Shown piece after piece: positions 7,797 through 17,003 of a stretch of DNA of 33,120 nucleotides (positions within the stretch are counted from its first letter, which is position 1; the number at the start of each line of letters is the position of its first letter). A model generated the notes under the pieces. It was not told the DNA's origin. It did not search any database and worked only from the letters and a program-made list of their open reading frames with translations. The stretch is from Candidatus Poribacteria bacterium (lineage in GTDB: Bacteria > Poribacteria > WGA-4E > WGA-3G), in contig JAJEJA010000110.1 of the NCBI GenBank assembly GCA_022828145.1, positions 1 through 33,120 of the forward strand, written 5' to 3'. Made by a program: the position numbers and the translations under genes.

Positions 7797-10283
7797 ATGA
7801 ATATACATACAACTATACAGACAGTCCTCTGTCTGTTTTTGTTTGTAACTAATATAGACGCCGCAGAGATTCCGATTGTTGTCTCCGGAGAATCTAAGAC
7901 GACTATTCAAATTGGGGCAAATGCCTCAAGACAAGAGCAGTTTGCTGCATCCGAAATACAAACTTTCATTGAAAAAATTACAAGCGCAAAGGTTGAACTG
8001 CGCACGAACCAAGAGCAGACAACAACCTCAACAGTTATTGTATTAGGAACATCCGCCTCAAATCCGACTGTACTTGCTGTCCTCTCAGATAGAGACGTTC
8101 AACTGTCTAATACTATTGGTGATGAAGGATATCAGATATTCTCTTTTGATTTTGGTAGTGAAATCGTTATTGTCATCACCGCACACACATCTCGGGGGGT
8201 TATCTACGGTACTTATGCGTTGATTGAGACGTGTATCACTCAAATTACAGGTCTTAAACCTGTGCATCCTGATATAGCAGTTACGCCAACCCCCTCGTTA
8301 TCCATCCCTTTCCTGAACGAAACATCCCGTCCATTTTATCCCGTTCGTGCTGTATTAGAGATAGATGATCCTGACTGGCTGGCAAGACACCGTGTGAATA
8401 TGAGCGGGGGCGAAGGTGTATGGACCGGAACCGGCATTGAGGACGGGTTCGGGACTGCGTTCAAATATGTTGACTCACCAGCCTTTTCAGATTTACAAGA
8501 TGAACCGCGTAGTCAAAGACTACAACGGATAGAGACCCTCAAAGAAAGGTTTACGGCACTCAATGATCGCGGTATTGATGCATATCTGTTCATGTATCTG
8601 ACAGGTGAACCGACTGAAGCGTTAATCGCATCGCGTCCTGAAATATTAGGTCCAGCGGTATTATATGGTGCGTCAAGAAACGAGGTATCTTATCGTCCGT
8701 TCTGTTGGAGTAAACCGGAATTCCATGCACTTGCGCATGCGTTAACTCAGGAGATCGTCAGAACCTATCCTGCACTTGCCGGGTTTCACCTGCGTTCTTG
8801 GGGACACGAGACGCGGGCATGCAATTGCCCTGACTGTGGCGACCGGACACCACAAGGGCAAGCGAAACTCTGGGATGTCTACTTCACAGTTATTAACGCA
8901 GCACTTGAGATACGTCCAGATTTTAAGTTCTACCTATCCGGCTATAATAGAAGTTGGCTTCAGGACCCTGACGGTAACTACGCGCGTCAATTACCGAAAG
9001 GCACTATCTTTTCACAGAAATGGGGAGCGGATGGTGAACCTGTTACGGATCCGAATATTCCAATAGCACAGATGAATACCCTCGGGGCAATGGGACATCA
9101 ATACATTGTGCTTTCACACGATATTGAAGAGGTGATGCCGTTCTGGATGCTTGAAAGCGATCTGTTCGTACAAGGTGTACGCAAATATGCTAACGACTCT
9201 GAAGTCGTCGGACTCAGCGGATTTACTATTCAAGGGGCAACACAGGGATTAGGGTACCTCGATCGGCTTGTGAGTGCCCAGATTAATTGGGATACACAAC
9301 TTGACCACCTGCAGATGATGCAGAATGAATTGCTTACCCGTTACGGAAACACTGAGGCAGCAGATTTGATCCTCAGCGGTTTACGTATTAACGGTTGGAC
9401 ATTATCCAGTTATTTCTCCGACTATGCAAGTTCCACATCCATAGGCGGTAGTTATGGCAGCGGTTCAGCAGGGTTAGCAACGCGGTTCTGGAATCTGATT
9501 GGTCCTAAAGCAGTGGAGGATACTTTATCTATACCTGAATTAGAAATTGCACAGACTGCTATAAGACGGTTTACTAATCTTTTGGCACCACAGCAACGGG
9601 CTGCGAATGAGTTGTTTCAAGCGCAGGCACTTGCAGAACCTTTTGACCTTGAAGCAGAACAGGATCTGAGTGATGCTATGCACTTGATGCAATTATGGGT
9701 TTTGCTGTTACAGAGTCGCGAAAAGTTGGTTGAAGCGATTTCACTCGGATATCAAGTTAACACCGGTAGTGCTATAAACGCTAAACTTGCAAGTGCAATA
9801 GAGTTTTCAAAATCTATCCAACCTTTGATAAAGGAAATTGAGGAATTTGTCCCGCTTTTCGGTTATTCACATCAGACGAATGAGGTCGAACTCATCAATA
9901 CGTTGAATGCCGAGGCACAATGGCTTTCGAGTTTTGACTATCGTTTGCTACAGAAACATGACGAAAGCTTCTCGCCTGAAGGTACAGATTTTCGTATATT
10001 TGAAGTTCATAACTATCCCAATCCGCTTAAACGTAAGACGACCTTTACGTATCGATTGTCACTTGATGCTGATGTTGTGAAAATTACGGTGTACACATCT
10101 GCAGGTCGTCGTATCCGTGTCTTGAATAATGTGTCTGGCAATGAGGGACATAACGAGGTATCGTGGAACGCGCAGGATGCTGATGGGGATGCACTCGGGA
10201 ATGGCGTGTATTTTTACAAGATTCGTGCTGAACTGGATGATGTGCACATTGAGAGTATCCATAAATTGTCTGTGATTAGGTGA
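7797..10283 (+). CDS. Large secreted glycoside-hydrolase-like protein with FlgD/T9SS-like C-terminal domain
   Basis: An 828-residue exported protein. A signal peptide (residues 1-22, ending DAA) follows an AAGGTG ribosome site at 7784-7789. Residues about 25-150 resemble the alpha/beta domain that precedes the barrel in GH20/GH67-type carbohydrases (FAASEIQTFIEKIT, VIVLGTS, DEGYQIFS, RGVIYGTYALIE). The centre (about 180-480) looks like a TIM-barrel, with a Cys pair ACNCPDCGDRT preceded by GFHLRSWGHE; this recalls DUF4838-like proteins. A helical region follows, and residues about 735-828 form a beta-sandwich starting HNYPNPLKRKTTFTYRL and ending GVYFYKIRAE, the FlgD-Ig/type-A sorting-domain pattern. 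The role is probably polysaccharide attack or binding outside the cell. Catalytic residues cannot be assigned, so the enzymatic claim is an inference. Confidence 0.78.
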   Translation: MNIHTTIQTVLCLFLFVTNIDAAEIPIVVSGESKTTIQIGANASRQEQFAASEIQTFIEKITSAKVELRTNQEQTTTSTVIVLGTSASNPTVLAVLSDRDVQLSNTIGDEGYQIFSFDFGSEIVIVITAHTSRGVIYGTYALIETCITQITGLKPVHPDIAVTPTPSLSIPFLNETSRPFYPVRAVLEIDDPDWLARHRVNMSGGEGVWTGTGIEDGFGTAFKYVDSPAFSDLQDEPRSQRLQRIETLKERFTALNDRGIDAYLFMYLTGEPTEALIASRPEILGPAVLYGASRNEVSYRPFCWSKPEFHALAHALTQEIVRTYPALAGFHLRSWGHETRACNCPDCGDRTPQGQAKLWDVYFTVINAALEIRPDFKFYLSGYNRSWLQDPDGNYARQLPKGTIFSQKWGADGEPVTDPNIPIAQMNTLGAMGHQYIVLSHDIEEVMPFWMLESDLFVQGVRKYANDSEVVGLSGFTIQGATQGLGYLDRLVSAQINWDTQLDHLQMMQNELLTRYGNTEAADLILSGLRINGWTLSSYFSDYASSTSIGGSYGSGSAGLATRFWNLIGPKAVEDTLSIPELEIAQTAIRRFTNLLAPQQRAANELFQAQALAEPFDLEAEQDLSDAMHLMQLWVLLLQSREKLVEAISLGYQVNTGSAINAKLASAIEFSKSIQPLIKEIEEFVPLFGYSHQTNEVELINTLNAEAQWLSSFDYRLLQKHDESFSPEGTDFRIFEVHNYPNPLKRKTTFTYRLSLDADVVKITVYTSAGRRIRVLNNVSGNEGHNEVSWNAQDADGDALGNGVYFYKIRAELDDVHIESIHKLSVIR

Positions 10284-10295
10284 AAATTATTAACT

Positions 10296-10361
10296 TAACG
10301 TGAGTTTGATAATTAAAAGCAATATTCATTGTAGGTCGGGTTGAGGCACGAAACCCGACAG
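10296..10361. repeat. One-ended copy of the MITE-like element (copy 2)
   Basis: TAACGTGAGTTTGATAAT at 10296-10313 is the same terminal repeat as in copy 1. The next bases match the complement of copy 1's right half, including the GTAGGTCGGGTTGAGG block (10331-10346) and AAACCCGACA (10351-10360). No opposite terminal repeat is seen before 10427, so this is a solo half-element, 12 bases after the stop of the upstream gene. Confidence 0.65.
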
Positions 10362-10426
10362 GTATTGCTCTATCTCAGGTAGAAACCGAGTCAAAGTTAG
10401 TTCCCATCATTCAAATATACGTGCCA

Positions 10427-11266
10427 TCACGTCGTATTATTCTCCAACGAATACGCACGATTCCCACCCGGACCACCACCAATTGCCCACGTCCCACGGA
10501 ACAACGATTGACGTTTCGCCGGCATCGTCTCTATAACTTCATGGCTCAGATTCAACCGATGCCACTGTGCCCAAATAGAATTATAGCAATTAAAGACAGC
10601 ACACCGGGGATTATCAGGATTTGTCCAGTCATTCGCAGCATGCACAAGACTTTCAGTAAAGATAACCACAGAACCGGGTGGGCAGCTATATTCGTCCATC
10701 GTATCCCGCATGCTCTGTTCCCACGGAGACTCACCGATATTTGGACGAAACGGATCAGGACCCCCATAGTTGAAATGTGCCTTATGTGATCCGCTAAGAA
10801 AAGACGTGCCACCTTCTCCCTTTCTTACCTCCTCAAGTTCCCAGACTACACGTGTCAGTCCAGCAAATATTTTGCCACCAGCGACCTGATATCGCATTGC
10901 ATTAGCCTGTTGTGGTGGACGCACGACGTGTGGCAAACCGTTGTCCCCTCGTGACAACTTACTCCAACCCGGTTCTCGGACAGTAGTAAATGACCCTTCA
11001 CAGCGAAACCCGTAGCAATCTTCATGCACAAAAGGGGTTTCCGAGAGTATTTCATTGAGAATTCCAACGATTGCCGGATGATCAAGTAAGTTTTGTAATG
11101 CCCCCTGATAACTCTGTCTTGCTCCCGCGTACACTTCCGCCTTCATCTCTTCTATTTCCGAATCAGACAGAATTGATGGCAATAGAATCCAACCGCGAAG
11201 ATCAAAGAAAAACCGCTGTTCTTCAGTCATCGGGACAGGTGCACCATTTGACGTTTCTTTTGACAT
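10427..11266 (-). CDS. Phytanoyl-CoA dioxygenase (PhyH)-family protein, paralog 2
   Basis: A 279-residue member of the Fe(II)/2-oxoglutarate oxygenase superfamily, PhyH branch. Blocks in order: FFFDLRGWILLPSILSDSEI, HPAIVGILNEIL, EDCYGFRCEGS, LPHVVRPPQQ, FAGLTRVVWELEEV, GGTSFLSGSHKAHF, SVVIFTESLVHAANDW and NPRCAVFNCYN. The late His in SLVHAAN and the Arg in NPRCAVF fit the distal iron ligand and 2-oxoglutarate contact. The usual first HxD/E pair is not evident: the conserved early His lies in PHVVRP, with no acidic residue two positions later. The ribosome site AAGGAG (11274-11279) is well placed. It is a tandem duplicate of the next gene, separated by a MITE. The substrate is unknown. Confidence 0.85.
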   Translation of the reverse strand: MSKETSNGAPVPMTEEQRFFFDLRGWILLPSILSDSEIEEMKAEVYAGARQSYQGALQNLLDHPAIVGILNEILSETPFVHEDCYGFRCEGSFTTVREPGWSKLSRGDNGLPHVVRPPQQANAMRYQVAGGKIFAGLTRVVWELEEVRKGEGGTSFLSGSHKAHFNYGGPDPFRPNIGESPWEQSMRDTMDEYSCPPGSVVIFTESLVHAANDWTNPDNPRCAVFNCYNSIWAQWHRLNLSHEVIETMPAKRQSLFRGTWAIGGGPGGNRAYSLENNTT

Positions 11267-11290
11267 TTAATATCTCCTTGATAGTTTTAA

Positions 11291-11429
11291 ACGTGAGTTT
11301 GATAAATCATTTCGGTTGCGTTCACTCACACCATTTCGTATCCATAGGCGTGCATTGTAGCACAAACTTTCAGTTTGTGGCACATTTTCGCAAACTGGAA
11401 AGTTTGCGCTACATTTATCAAACTCACGT
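11291..11429. mobile_element. MITE copy 3, with 9-bp target duplication
   Basis: The 139-bp element starts ACGTGAGTTTGATAAAT and ends with the exact complement (left terminus from 11291, right terminus to 11429). It is flanked by TAGTTTTAA at 11282-11290 and 11430-11438, a 9-bp direct repeat that fits a target-site duplication. Inside are two nearly palindromic blocks (CACAAACTTTCAGTTTGTG and CGCAAACTGGAAAGTTTGCG). Its complement is almost identical to the element at 30721-30860. It separates the two PhyH genes. Confidence 0.85.
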
Positions 11430-11440
11430 TAGTTTTAATA

Positions 11441-12316
11441 CTATTTCGTAGCATTATCCAACGAATACTGACGATTCCCGCCAGGACCACCGCCTATTGC
11501 CCACGTCCCACGGAATAAGGATTGACGTTTCGGCGGCATTTTCTCTATTATTTCATGACTAAGATTCAACCGGAACCATTGTGCCCAGATAGAGTTGTAA
11601 CAATTGAACACTGCACATCGTGGATTATCAGGGTTTGTCCAATTGTTCGTAGCATGTATTACACTCTCAGTGAAAATAAGGAGCGATCCAGGTGGACAAC
11701 TATAATCCTCCATCATACCCTTTATATTCTCCTCCCAGGGAGATTCACTAATATTCGGACGGTTTGGGTCTGGTCCACCATAGTTGAAATGTGCCTTATG
11801 GGACCCACTTAGAAAAGTAGTTCCTCCTTGTCCAGCTTTCACCTCTTCAAGTTCCCAGATCACCCGTGTCAGTCCAGCGAATATCTTTCCTCCTGCAACC
11901 TGATATCGCATCGCATTTGCTTGTTGAGGTGGTCGCACCACATGCGGTACGGCAGTACCTCTATCAGAATGCGTACTCCACCCCGGTTTCCTAACCGTCG
12001 TAATCGAATTTTCACATCGAAAACCGTAGCAATCATCAAAGATAAATCGTTCATCAGCAAGAATTTCATTGAGTATACCAACGAGAGCAGGGTGATCAAG
12101 TAAATTCTGAAGTGTTCCTTCGTAGCAATGTCTTGCCCCCGCGTACACTTCGGTTTTCATCTCTTCTATTTCCGACTCTGACAGAACTGATGGTAGTAAA
12201 ACCCATCCGCGTAGATCAAAAAAGAATTTTTGTTCCGGAGTCATCAGTTTTTCACCGGGTGCCAACGGCATGGGTTCATTAGAATGTCGTATTTCTTTTT
12301 GCATAATTTGTTTCAT
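11441..12316 (-). CDS. Phytanoyl-CoA dioxygenase (PhyH)-family protein, paralog 1
   Basis: A 291-residue PhyH-type Fe(II)/2-oxoglutarate oxygenase-like protein. It repeats all blocks of the downstream paralog almost unchanged (FFFDLRGWVLLPSVLSESEI, DDCYGFRCENS, VPHVVRPPQQ, FAGLTRVIWELEEV, SGSHKAHFNYGGPDP, SVIHATNNWTNPDNPRCAVF, GTWAIGGGPGGNR), about three quarters identical by eye. A THSD sequence that might look like an HxD pair is not conserved in the paralog. Its start overlaps the end of the upstream glycosyltransferase gene by 38 bases, so the two are probably translationally coupled. The ribosome site is weak, and an alternative ATG exists at 12304. The duplicates may have been one unit before the MITE landed between them. 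Confidence 0.85.
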   Translation of the reverse strand: MKQIMQKEIRHSNEPMPLAPGEKLMTPEQKFFFDLRGWVLLPSVLSESEIEEMKTEVYAGARHCYEGTLQNLLDHPALVGILNEILADERFIFDDCYGFRCENSITTVRKPGWSTHSDRGTAVPHVVRPPQQANAMRYQVAGGKIFAGLTRVIWELEEVKAGQGGTTFLSGSHKAHFNYGGPDPNRPNISESPWEENIKGMMEDYSCPPGSLLIFTESVIHATNNWTNPDNPRCAVFNCYNSIWAQWFRLNLSHEIIEKMPPKRQSLFRGTWAIGGGPGGNRQYSLDNATK

Positions 12317-14066
12317 TTAATAACGCCTGTTCCAGTCCAGGCAAAAAATAATCCTTAACAACAACCTCCCAACTCATACGAGAGGCAATTTCATAACCTT
12401 CCTTTATCATATCCTCAACATCGCGCGGTTTTCTCGGGAGACGCCCAAGTAGTTTTGCCGCGATGTCTCTACTATTTTCAACTTCAATCTGTGTGCGTTC
12501 TACCAACCCAATATTCAGCACATTTTCTAACGACTTCGGAGAAGAATTCAGATGGGTATAATCAGCAATAACAACGTTTGGCACTTCACGGTTGTCCGTT
12601 GCATGTTTAATAAAACCGCAGCAGCCACACACATTGCTCACAACACAGATTGCACCGAAACTGAGCGGCTCCACCTGCGCAATACCGAAAGGTTCATATA
12701 TGGATTGTCCAAATTCTGCATCACTCCCCTTACGGATATCCATAAACGCCATCTCAATCGGCATTCGTGAACCACAAGAGGCTTGATCCCATCCGAACTG
12801 ATTGACAAAAACGACCTTTATCGCTTTAGATTGCAGATTGAAAGCAGAAACACCATTGTTCAGTTCTATCTCAGCACCAACTAGATCGGGATAACCAATT
12901 TTATGATGGATGGGCCAACCATATTCACGCTCCATTTCAAGAATGTCTTCGGGCGGACGACCAGACGCAATTTCTGTTGAGAGAATAAACAGAACCGCTG
13001 TCTTGTCATTAGATGCAAGCAGCGAATCTAAATGTGTTAACACTTCTAAGTCTCGCCACAGTCCTTTGCTTTTAACGAGACGTGTAACATGCGTAAAAAC
13101 GTAATCAGGAAGATAATCAAGAAGCGTTCGGGCATACTTCTGCAGCCGTGCTTTTGACTCTAATTTTTCATCTAAATGTAATTCAAACGCAGGGATACCG
13201 TTATAGACAAGATTAATAGGAAACGTCTCAAACGGATGTGCTAAAAAGCGGAGTTCATCTACCACAAGATCACCAACAGCAAAGATCGTATCACATAGAT
13301 GTGCCTTGTCAATCAGAGCATGCTTGTAATACCAGAACGGATCACCAAATACACCGCCGATCAACAGGTTTTGTGATTTTGCCAAATCTAAAGCATTGTA
13401 AAAGCGAACATCGTGCCCGGGGTGCCCCTCTACGATGGGACGGATTGTTGCCACTTCATGCGCGTAAAATACGGTCCGCATGTTTTCAGCACCATTGCCA
13501 TTTTTCCGTTCAATCTGCGTTTTCAGCGCAAGCGGCATCCCCATAAACTCATGTGAGATGATATAAACAGGAGTCGCTGTTTCTTCACCTATTAACACCT
13601 GTAGTGCCTGATACGCAGGTTCAGCAAGACGTACATACTCCTCATACTCCCATTCACTTTCATAACGCGCTGAATCTATATCAAAATGTTCGTAAAGCTC
13701 CCATTTAAATTTCCCTGTCAAGTCTTCGTTACTATTAGCAACATTGACTAATATCACATCGGTTAGTGTGGTAATGTTGTGGTCTCTATTTTCAAACCGC
13801 CGCTGACCGTAGACAAGTTCAACGTGAAATGTTGTTTCAATATCGCTGAGTGCCGATGCATGCGGAGTCTCATTTGTACCCGTTGCTGCGTGATACATCA
13901 CAGAATCTAAAGACCCTAAATCTGCACCAGAAAAAAGTGGACCGACGAGGAAGGTGCGTTCAATCGCTTCGTTGTAGTTGCGGGTAGTCAACAATCCTTC
14001 TAAAACTGCACCGATCCCACCCATTTTCTGTATGGCTTCGTGTGTGACGTGAACAACAATACTCAA
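12279..14066 (-). CDS. GT-B glycosyltransferase, glycogen/starch synthase-like
   Basis: A 595-residue GT-B fold enzyme. The N-terminal QKMGGIGAVLEGL resembles the donor-binding K-x-G-G loop of glycogen synthases. In the middle, YIISHEFMGMPLAL, TVFYAHEVATIRPIVEG and RFYNAL recall glycogen synthases of families GT3/GT5. C-terminal EPFGIAQVEPLSFGAICVVSN is the E-x7-E nucleotide-sugar motif. The start is TTG at 14066: GGAG lies 7 bases upstream and no ATG follows in the conserved first residues. Use of ADP-glucose from the GlgC encoded at 30882-32174 is plausible but inferred; a role in trehalose or cell-surface glycan synthesis is an alternative. It overlaps the PhyH gene downstream. Confidence 0.78.
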   Translation of the reverse strand: MSIVVHVTHEAIQKMGGIGAVLEGLLTTRNYNEAIERTFLVGPLFSGADLGSLDSVMYHAATGTNETPHASALSDIETTFHVELVYGQRRFENRDHNITTLTDVILVNVANSNEDLTGKFKWELYEHFDIDSARYESEWEYEEYVRLAEPAYQALQVLIGEETATPVYIISHEFMGMPLALKTQIERKNGNGAENMRTVFYAHEVATIRPIVEGHPGHDVRFYNALDLAKSQNLLIGGVFGDPFWYYKHALIDKAHLCDTIFAVGDLVVDELRFLAHPFETFPINLVYNGIPAFELHLDEKLESKARLQKYARTLLDYLPDYVFTHVTRLVKSKGLWRDLEVLTHLDSLLASNDKTAVLFILSTEIASGRPPEDILEMEREYGWPIHHKIGYPDLVGAEIELNNGVSAFNLQSKAIKVVFVNQFGWDQASCGSRMPIEMAFMDIRKGSDAEFGQSIYEPFGIAQVEPLSFGAICVVSNVCGCCGFIKHATDNREVPNVVIADYTHLNSSPKSLENVLNIGLVERTQIEVENSRDIAAKLLGRLPRKPRDVEDMIKEGYEIASRMSWEVVVKDYFLPGLEQALLNETNYAKRNTTF

Positions 14067-14183
14067 GATTCTTCTCCATCAAAATATAAAGTTTGAAAAT
14101 ATAAGGTTTGCATGGCATAAATTACCATGTTAAGTGGGAAAGTGTCAAGACGTTTTAGAATGGATTTCAGGTACAGGATCGTC

Positions 14184-16493
14184 CTATTCAGAGTCTACTA
14201 TCTGTTTAAGATCCCACAGAAGCACCGTACCATCTCTACTCCCCGTTGCGATTAGGGTGCCGTCCGGTGAAAAAGCAAAACCGTAGACCCAATCTGTATG
14301 TCTTAATGTTGCTTTAGTTTTTCCACTGTTAACATCCCACAAACGCACCGAATTGTTATATCCACCTGCAATTGTAGTGCTGTCTGGTGAATAAATGTAT
14401 GGGTATCTCCAGTATGCATGCCCAGTATGTGCATACTCTGCTCCTCGTGTTTTCCCTGTCCGTACCAAGACTCTGATCCGTCCTGTCAATGCGTCCCACA
14501 CAATTAGAGTTTCTTTTTTACTTAAACACGCGACGGTTGTTGCATTTGGTGAATATTTAAAGTGAGCAACATCATAGTCCTGTTTTCCTGCAAGTGTGAC
14601 CTTATGTTTTCCAGTGAACGCTTCCAACAGATGCACTCTTTTATCTTTATCTTTATGTGCAACTGTGATGTCATTTTGCGAGTCTACAAAGGCATAAAGA
14701 TCGTCTGGATGTCGGAATTGGGAAATAGGTTTGCCATTTGTGGCATGCCACAAATGCACTGTTCTATCACGCCACGACCCACTGACAATAATCGTTCCAT
14801 CTGGAGAATATGCAACGAATGCCACCTGACCTGTATGTCCAAAAAGTGTATTTTTGAGTTTTCCTGAAGATGTATCCCATGACCGCAACGTTTTATCCCC
14901 AAGTGCAGTAGTAATGGTGGTGCTATCCAGAGAATATGCCATTGAACTTGCCCAATGTCCTGGTTTAATTCTAACTTTGAGATCACCGGTTATAACATCC
15001 CACAATAACATACGATAATCATACCCCCAACTTGCAAGTGATGTTCCATCTGGCGAATATAAAAGAGAATGGAGCCTATCTGTATGTCCCGTAAGTGTAG
15101 TTTTCAAATCTCCAGTAGCTGCATCCCACAAGTTTACTTTTCTGTCTGCTGTACCAGTCGCGATTGTGGTACCATCAGGGGAATATGCGAGACTGTAAAC
15201 AGCATCGTTGTGTTCAGTTAAAGTACTCATGAGTTTTCCAGTATTAACATCCCATATACGGACAATATTATCCTTACTCCAACTGGTAAGTGTTTTACCA
15301 TCAAATGAATACTTAAAGGTATGGTTTTCATCAGAAAGTTCGATTATAGAAATAGGTCTTGCCGTTGATGTATCCCAAAAATAGACTGTTTCGTTATAGC
15401 ACTGACTCAAAATGATGTCACCATCCTGAGAATACATAAACGATCTGACCTTATTGGAATGATTCAGTGTGTTTTTAAGTTCTCCAGTGGAAGAATTCCA
15501 TAAACGTAAAGTATTATCTCTACTTGCACTTGCGATTGTCTTACCATCTGGTGAATATCTGGCATCAGTAACCCAATCTGTATATTCTATTAGCGTGGTT
15601 ATGAGTTCACCAGAGGATGCATCCCAAATCCGTACATTTTGGTCAACGCTTGCTGTAGCAATGGTAGCTCCATCAGGTGAATACGCTGCAGAAGGTATTT
15701 GGTAATTATGTTTCAAGGTGTTTTCGAGTTTTCCTGTTGTAGTGTTCCATAAACAGAGCTGCTTATCTGTGCCCAAAGTAGCAAGAATGGAACTATCAGG
15801 TGAATACATTAAGGAATAGATGTTTCTATTATGCTTAAGGGTTGCTATTAACTCTCCACTGTTGACATTCCATAATTGTGCAACCTCTGAATGAGAACGC
15901 TTGCTTACAAGTGTAGTATTATCTGGTGAGAAAGCAACATAGTCAAAGGCTCGTTTATGAGACCTGAGTGTAACTTTGAGCTTTTCTGTGCTCGCATCCC
16001 ATAAACGTAAAACGCCAAGAGTGGTTCGGGTGCCAGTTATTCTATAGTCACCTCCAATAGCAAGAGTGCTTCCATCATCGGAGTATAACACGATGTTGTC
16101 TTGAGATGTTCCATCAATATCCCAGTTGAGTGTTGTTTTGAGTTTTCCAGTGGTCGTGTCCCACATTCTGGTTTTTCCATCACTACAAACACTCACAATG
16201 GACGTTCCATCAGGTGAATACACTACTGAAACAGCACCGTGTTTTTCATCTGTAAGCAGCTTGATTTCCTTTCCAGTTTGGACATCATAAATCCAAATAC
16301 CAATTGAGCTGGCTACTGCTAAATGTATACTATCTGGCGAATATGCAAAATCATGTATAGTGCCTTTACCCAAGCGTATTTTGGCACCATCAGGCAAACT
16401 GAAATACTTGTAATCTGTGGAAACAACATGCGGAACAAAAACAAGCAACATAGAAGCAAGAAGGAGACATTTAAGATATGACAACGTTCTCAT
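14184..16493 (-). CDS. Secreted WD40-repeat protein (17 repeat units)
   Basis: A 769-residue protein with a signal peptide (MRTLSYLKCLLLASMLLVFV, ending near VVS-TDY). Nearly the whole remainder consists of WD40 units of about 42 residues with the pattern xYSPDGxxIAxxSxDxxxxLWDxxTGxLxxTLxxH. I count 17 units, enough for two beta-propellers with a few spare. The best are units ending RLWD, NLWD and LLWD; units 14-15 (DLYAFVDSQND, HLLEAF) are degenerate. Such proteins are protein-interaction platforms with no catalytic role expected. Export is unusual for WD40 proteins, which are mostly cytoplasmic, and points to a periplasmic or surface scaffold. It is a single-gene unit, with AGGA about 8 bases before the ATG. 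Confidence 0.88.
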   Translation of the reverse strand: MRTLSYLKCLLLASMLLVFVPHVVSTDYKYFSLPDGAKIRLGKGTIHDFAYSPDSIHLAVASSIGIWIYDVQTGKEIKLLTDEKHGAVSVVYSPDGTSIVSVCSDGKTRMWDTTTGKLKTTLNWDIDGTSQDNIVLYSDDGSTLAIGGDYRITGTRTTLGVLRLWDASTEKLKVTLRSHKRAFDYVAFSPDNTTLVSKRSHSEVAQLWNVNSGELIATLKHNRNIYSLMYSPDSSILATLGTDKQLCLWNTTTGKLENTLKHNYQIPSAAYSPDGATIATASVDQNVRIWDASSGELITTLIEYTDWVTDARYSPDGKTIASASRDNTLRLWNSSTGELKNTLNHSNKVRSFMYSQDGDIILSQCYNETVYFWDTSTARPISIIELSDENHTFKYSFDGKTLTSWSKDNIVRIWDVNTGKLMSTLTEHNDAVYSLAYSPDGTTIATGTADRKVNLWDAATGDLKTTLTGHTDRLHSLLYSPDGTSLASWGYDYRMLLWDVITGDLKVRIKPGHWASSMAYSLDSTTITTALGDKTLRSWDTSSGKLKNTLFGHTGQVAFVAYSPDGTIIVSGSWRDRTVHLWHATNGKPISQFRHPDDLYAFVDSQNDITVAHKDKDKRVHLLEAFTGKHKVTLAGKQDYDVAHFKYSPNATTVACLSKKETLIVWDALTGRIRVLVRTGKTRGAEYAHTGHAYWRYPYIYSPDSTTIAGGYNNSVRLWDVNSGKTKATLRHTDWVYGFAFSPDGTLIATGSRDGTVLLWDLKQIVDSE

Positions 16494-16587
16494 GAATCAA
16501 TCCTATTATGCGTTGGTTTACTCTCAGTAGTCTTGTTTTCATTTCGTCTTTAGTATACCACAATATGTTGGTTTTTTGTATCTTTGT

Positions 16588-16708
16588 AAACTGAAAGCAG
16601 GGTGTATGGAAGCATGTATCCGTGCTGAAATAGCAAAGAAGGATCGCGCGTTGCCACAAGGCATTATAGAGCAGAAGAAACTTATACCATTTCTATAGGA
16701 AAAAAAGC
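16588..16708 (+). pseudogene. Decayed IS1595-type transposase fragment (copy A)
   Basis: The plus-strand reading KAGCMEACIRAEIAKKDRAL, followed by PQGIIE, corresponds to the core of IS1595-family transposases (compare AAWRMMMCIRAEMGKK and LLQGIVEADETYIGG of the copy at 23809). After GIIE the frame is disrupted: CAGAAGAAACTTATACC corresponds to the ADETYI segment with small insertions, ending at an early TAG. Neither the N- nor the C-terminal part is recognisable. It is a relic, not an active gene. Confidence 0.65.
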
Positions 16709-17003
16709 AATATTGCACTTTCTTGGTACCAATCCGAAAGATGTGAAATAAACCACAGTCCAAAACTGCCAAATCGTACCATCAGGTAGGAGACAAACTA
16801 TTGCTCCTGAAACACCAGTTACTTTAAAAAAACAACCTTACAAGAAAAAACAACTTTACGTCTGCTGCTGATGTTCGGGGAGAGTATAGAATTTATGACA
16901 TTGTCCATTGGACATAAAAACGTCTAGCAATTTTATCAAATTAAAAACCGCAGGTGCAATGTTGATTCTTCACGTCGTAATTCAGTTAGGTCTTAGCTTG
17001 TTT
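16709..17003. other. Non-coding stretch after the transposase relic
   Basis: AT-rich DNA between the transposase relic and the end of the methyltransferase gene. Every frame is broken by frequent stops. No convincing promoter, repeat or RNA was seen; it is probably degraded mobile-element DNA. Confidence 0.5.
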
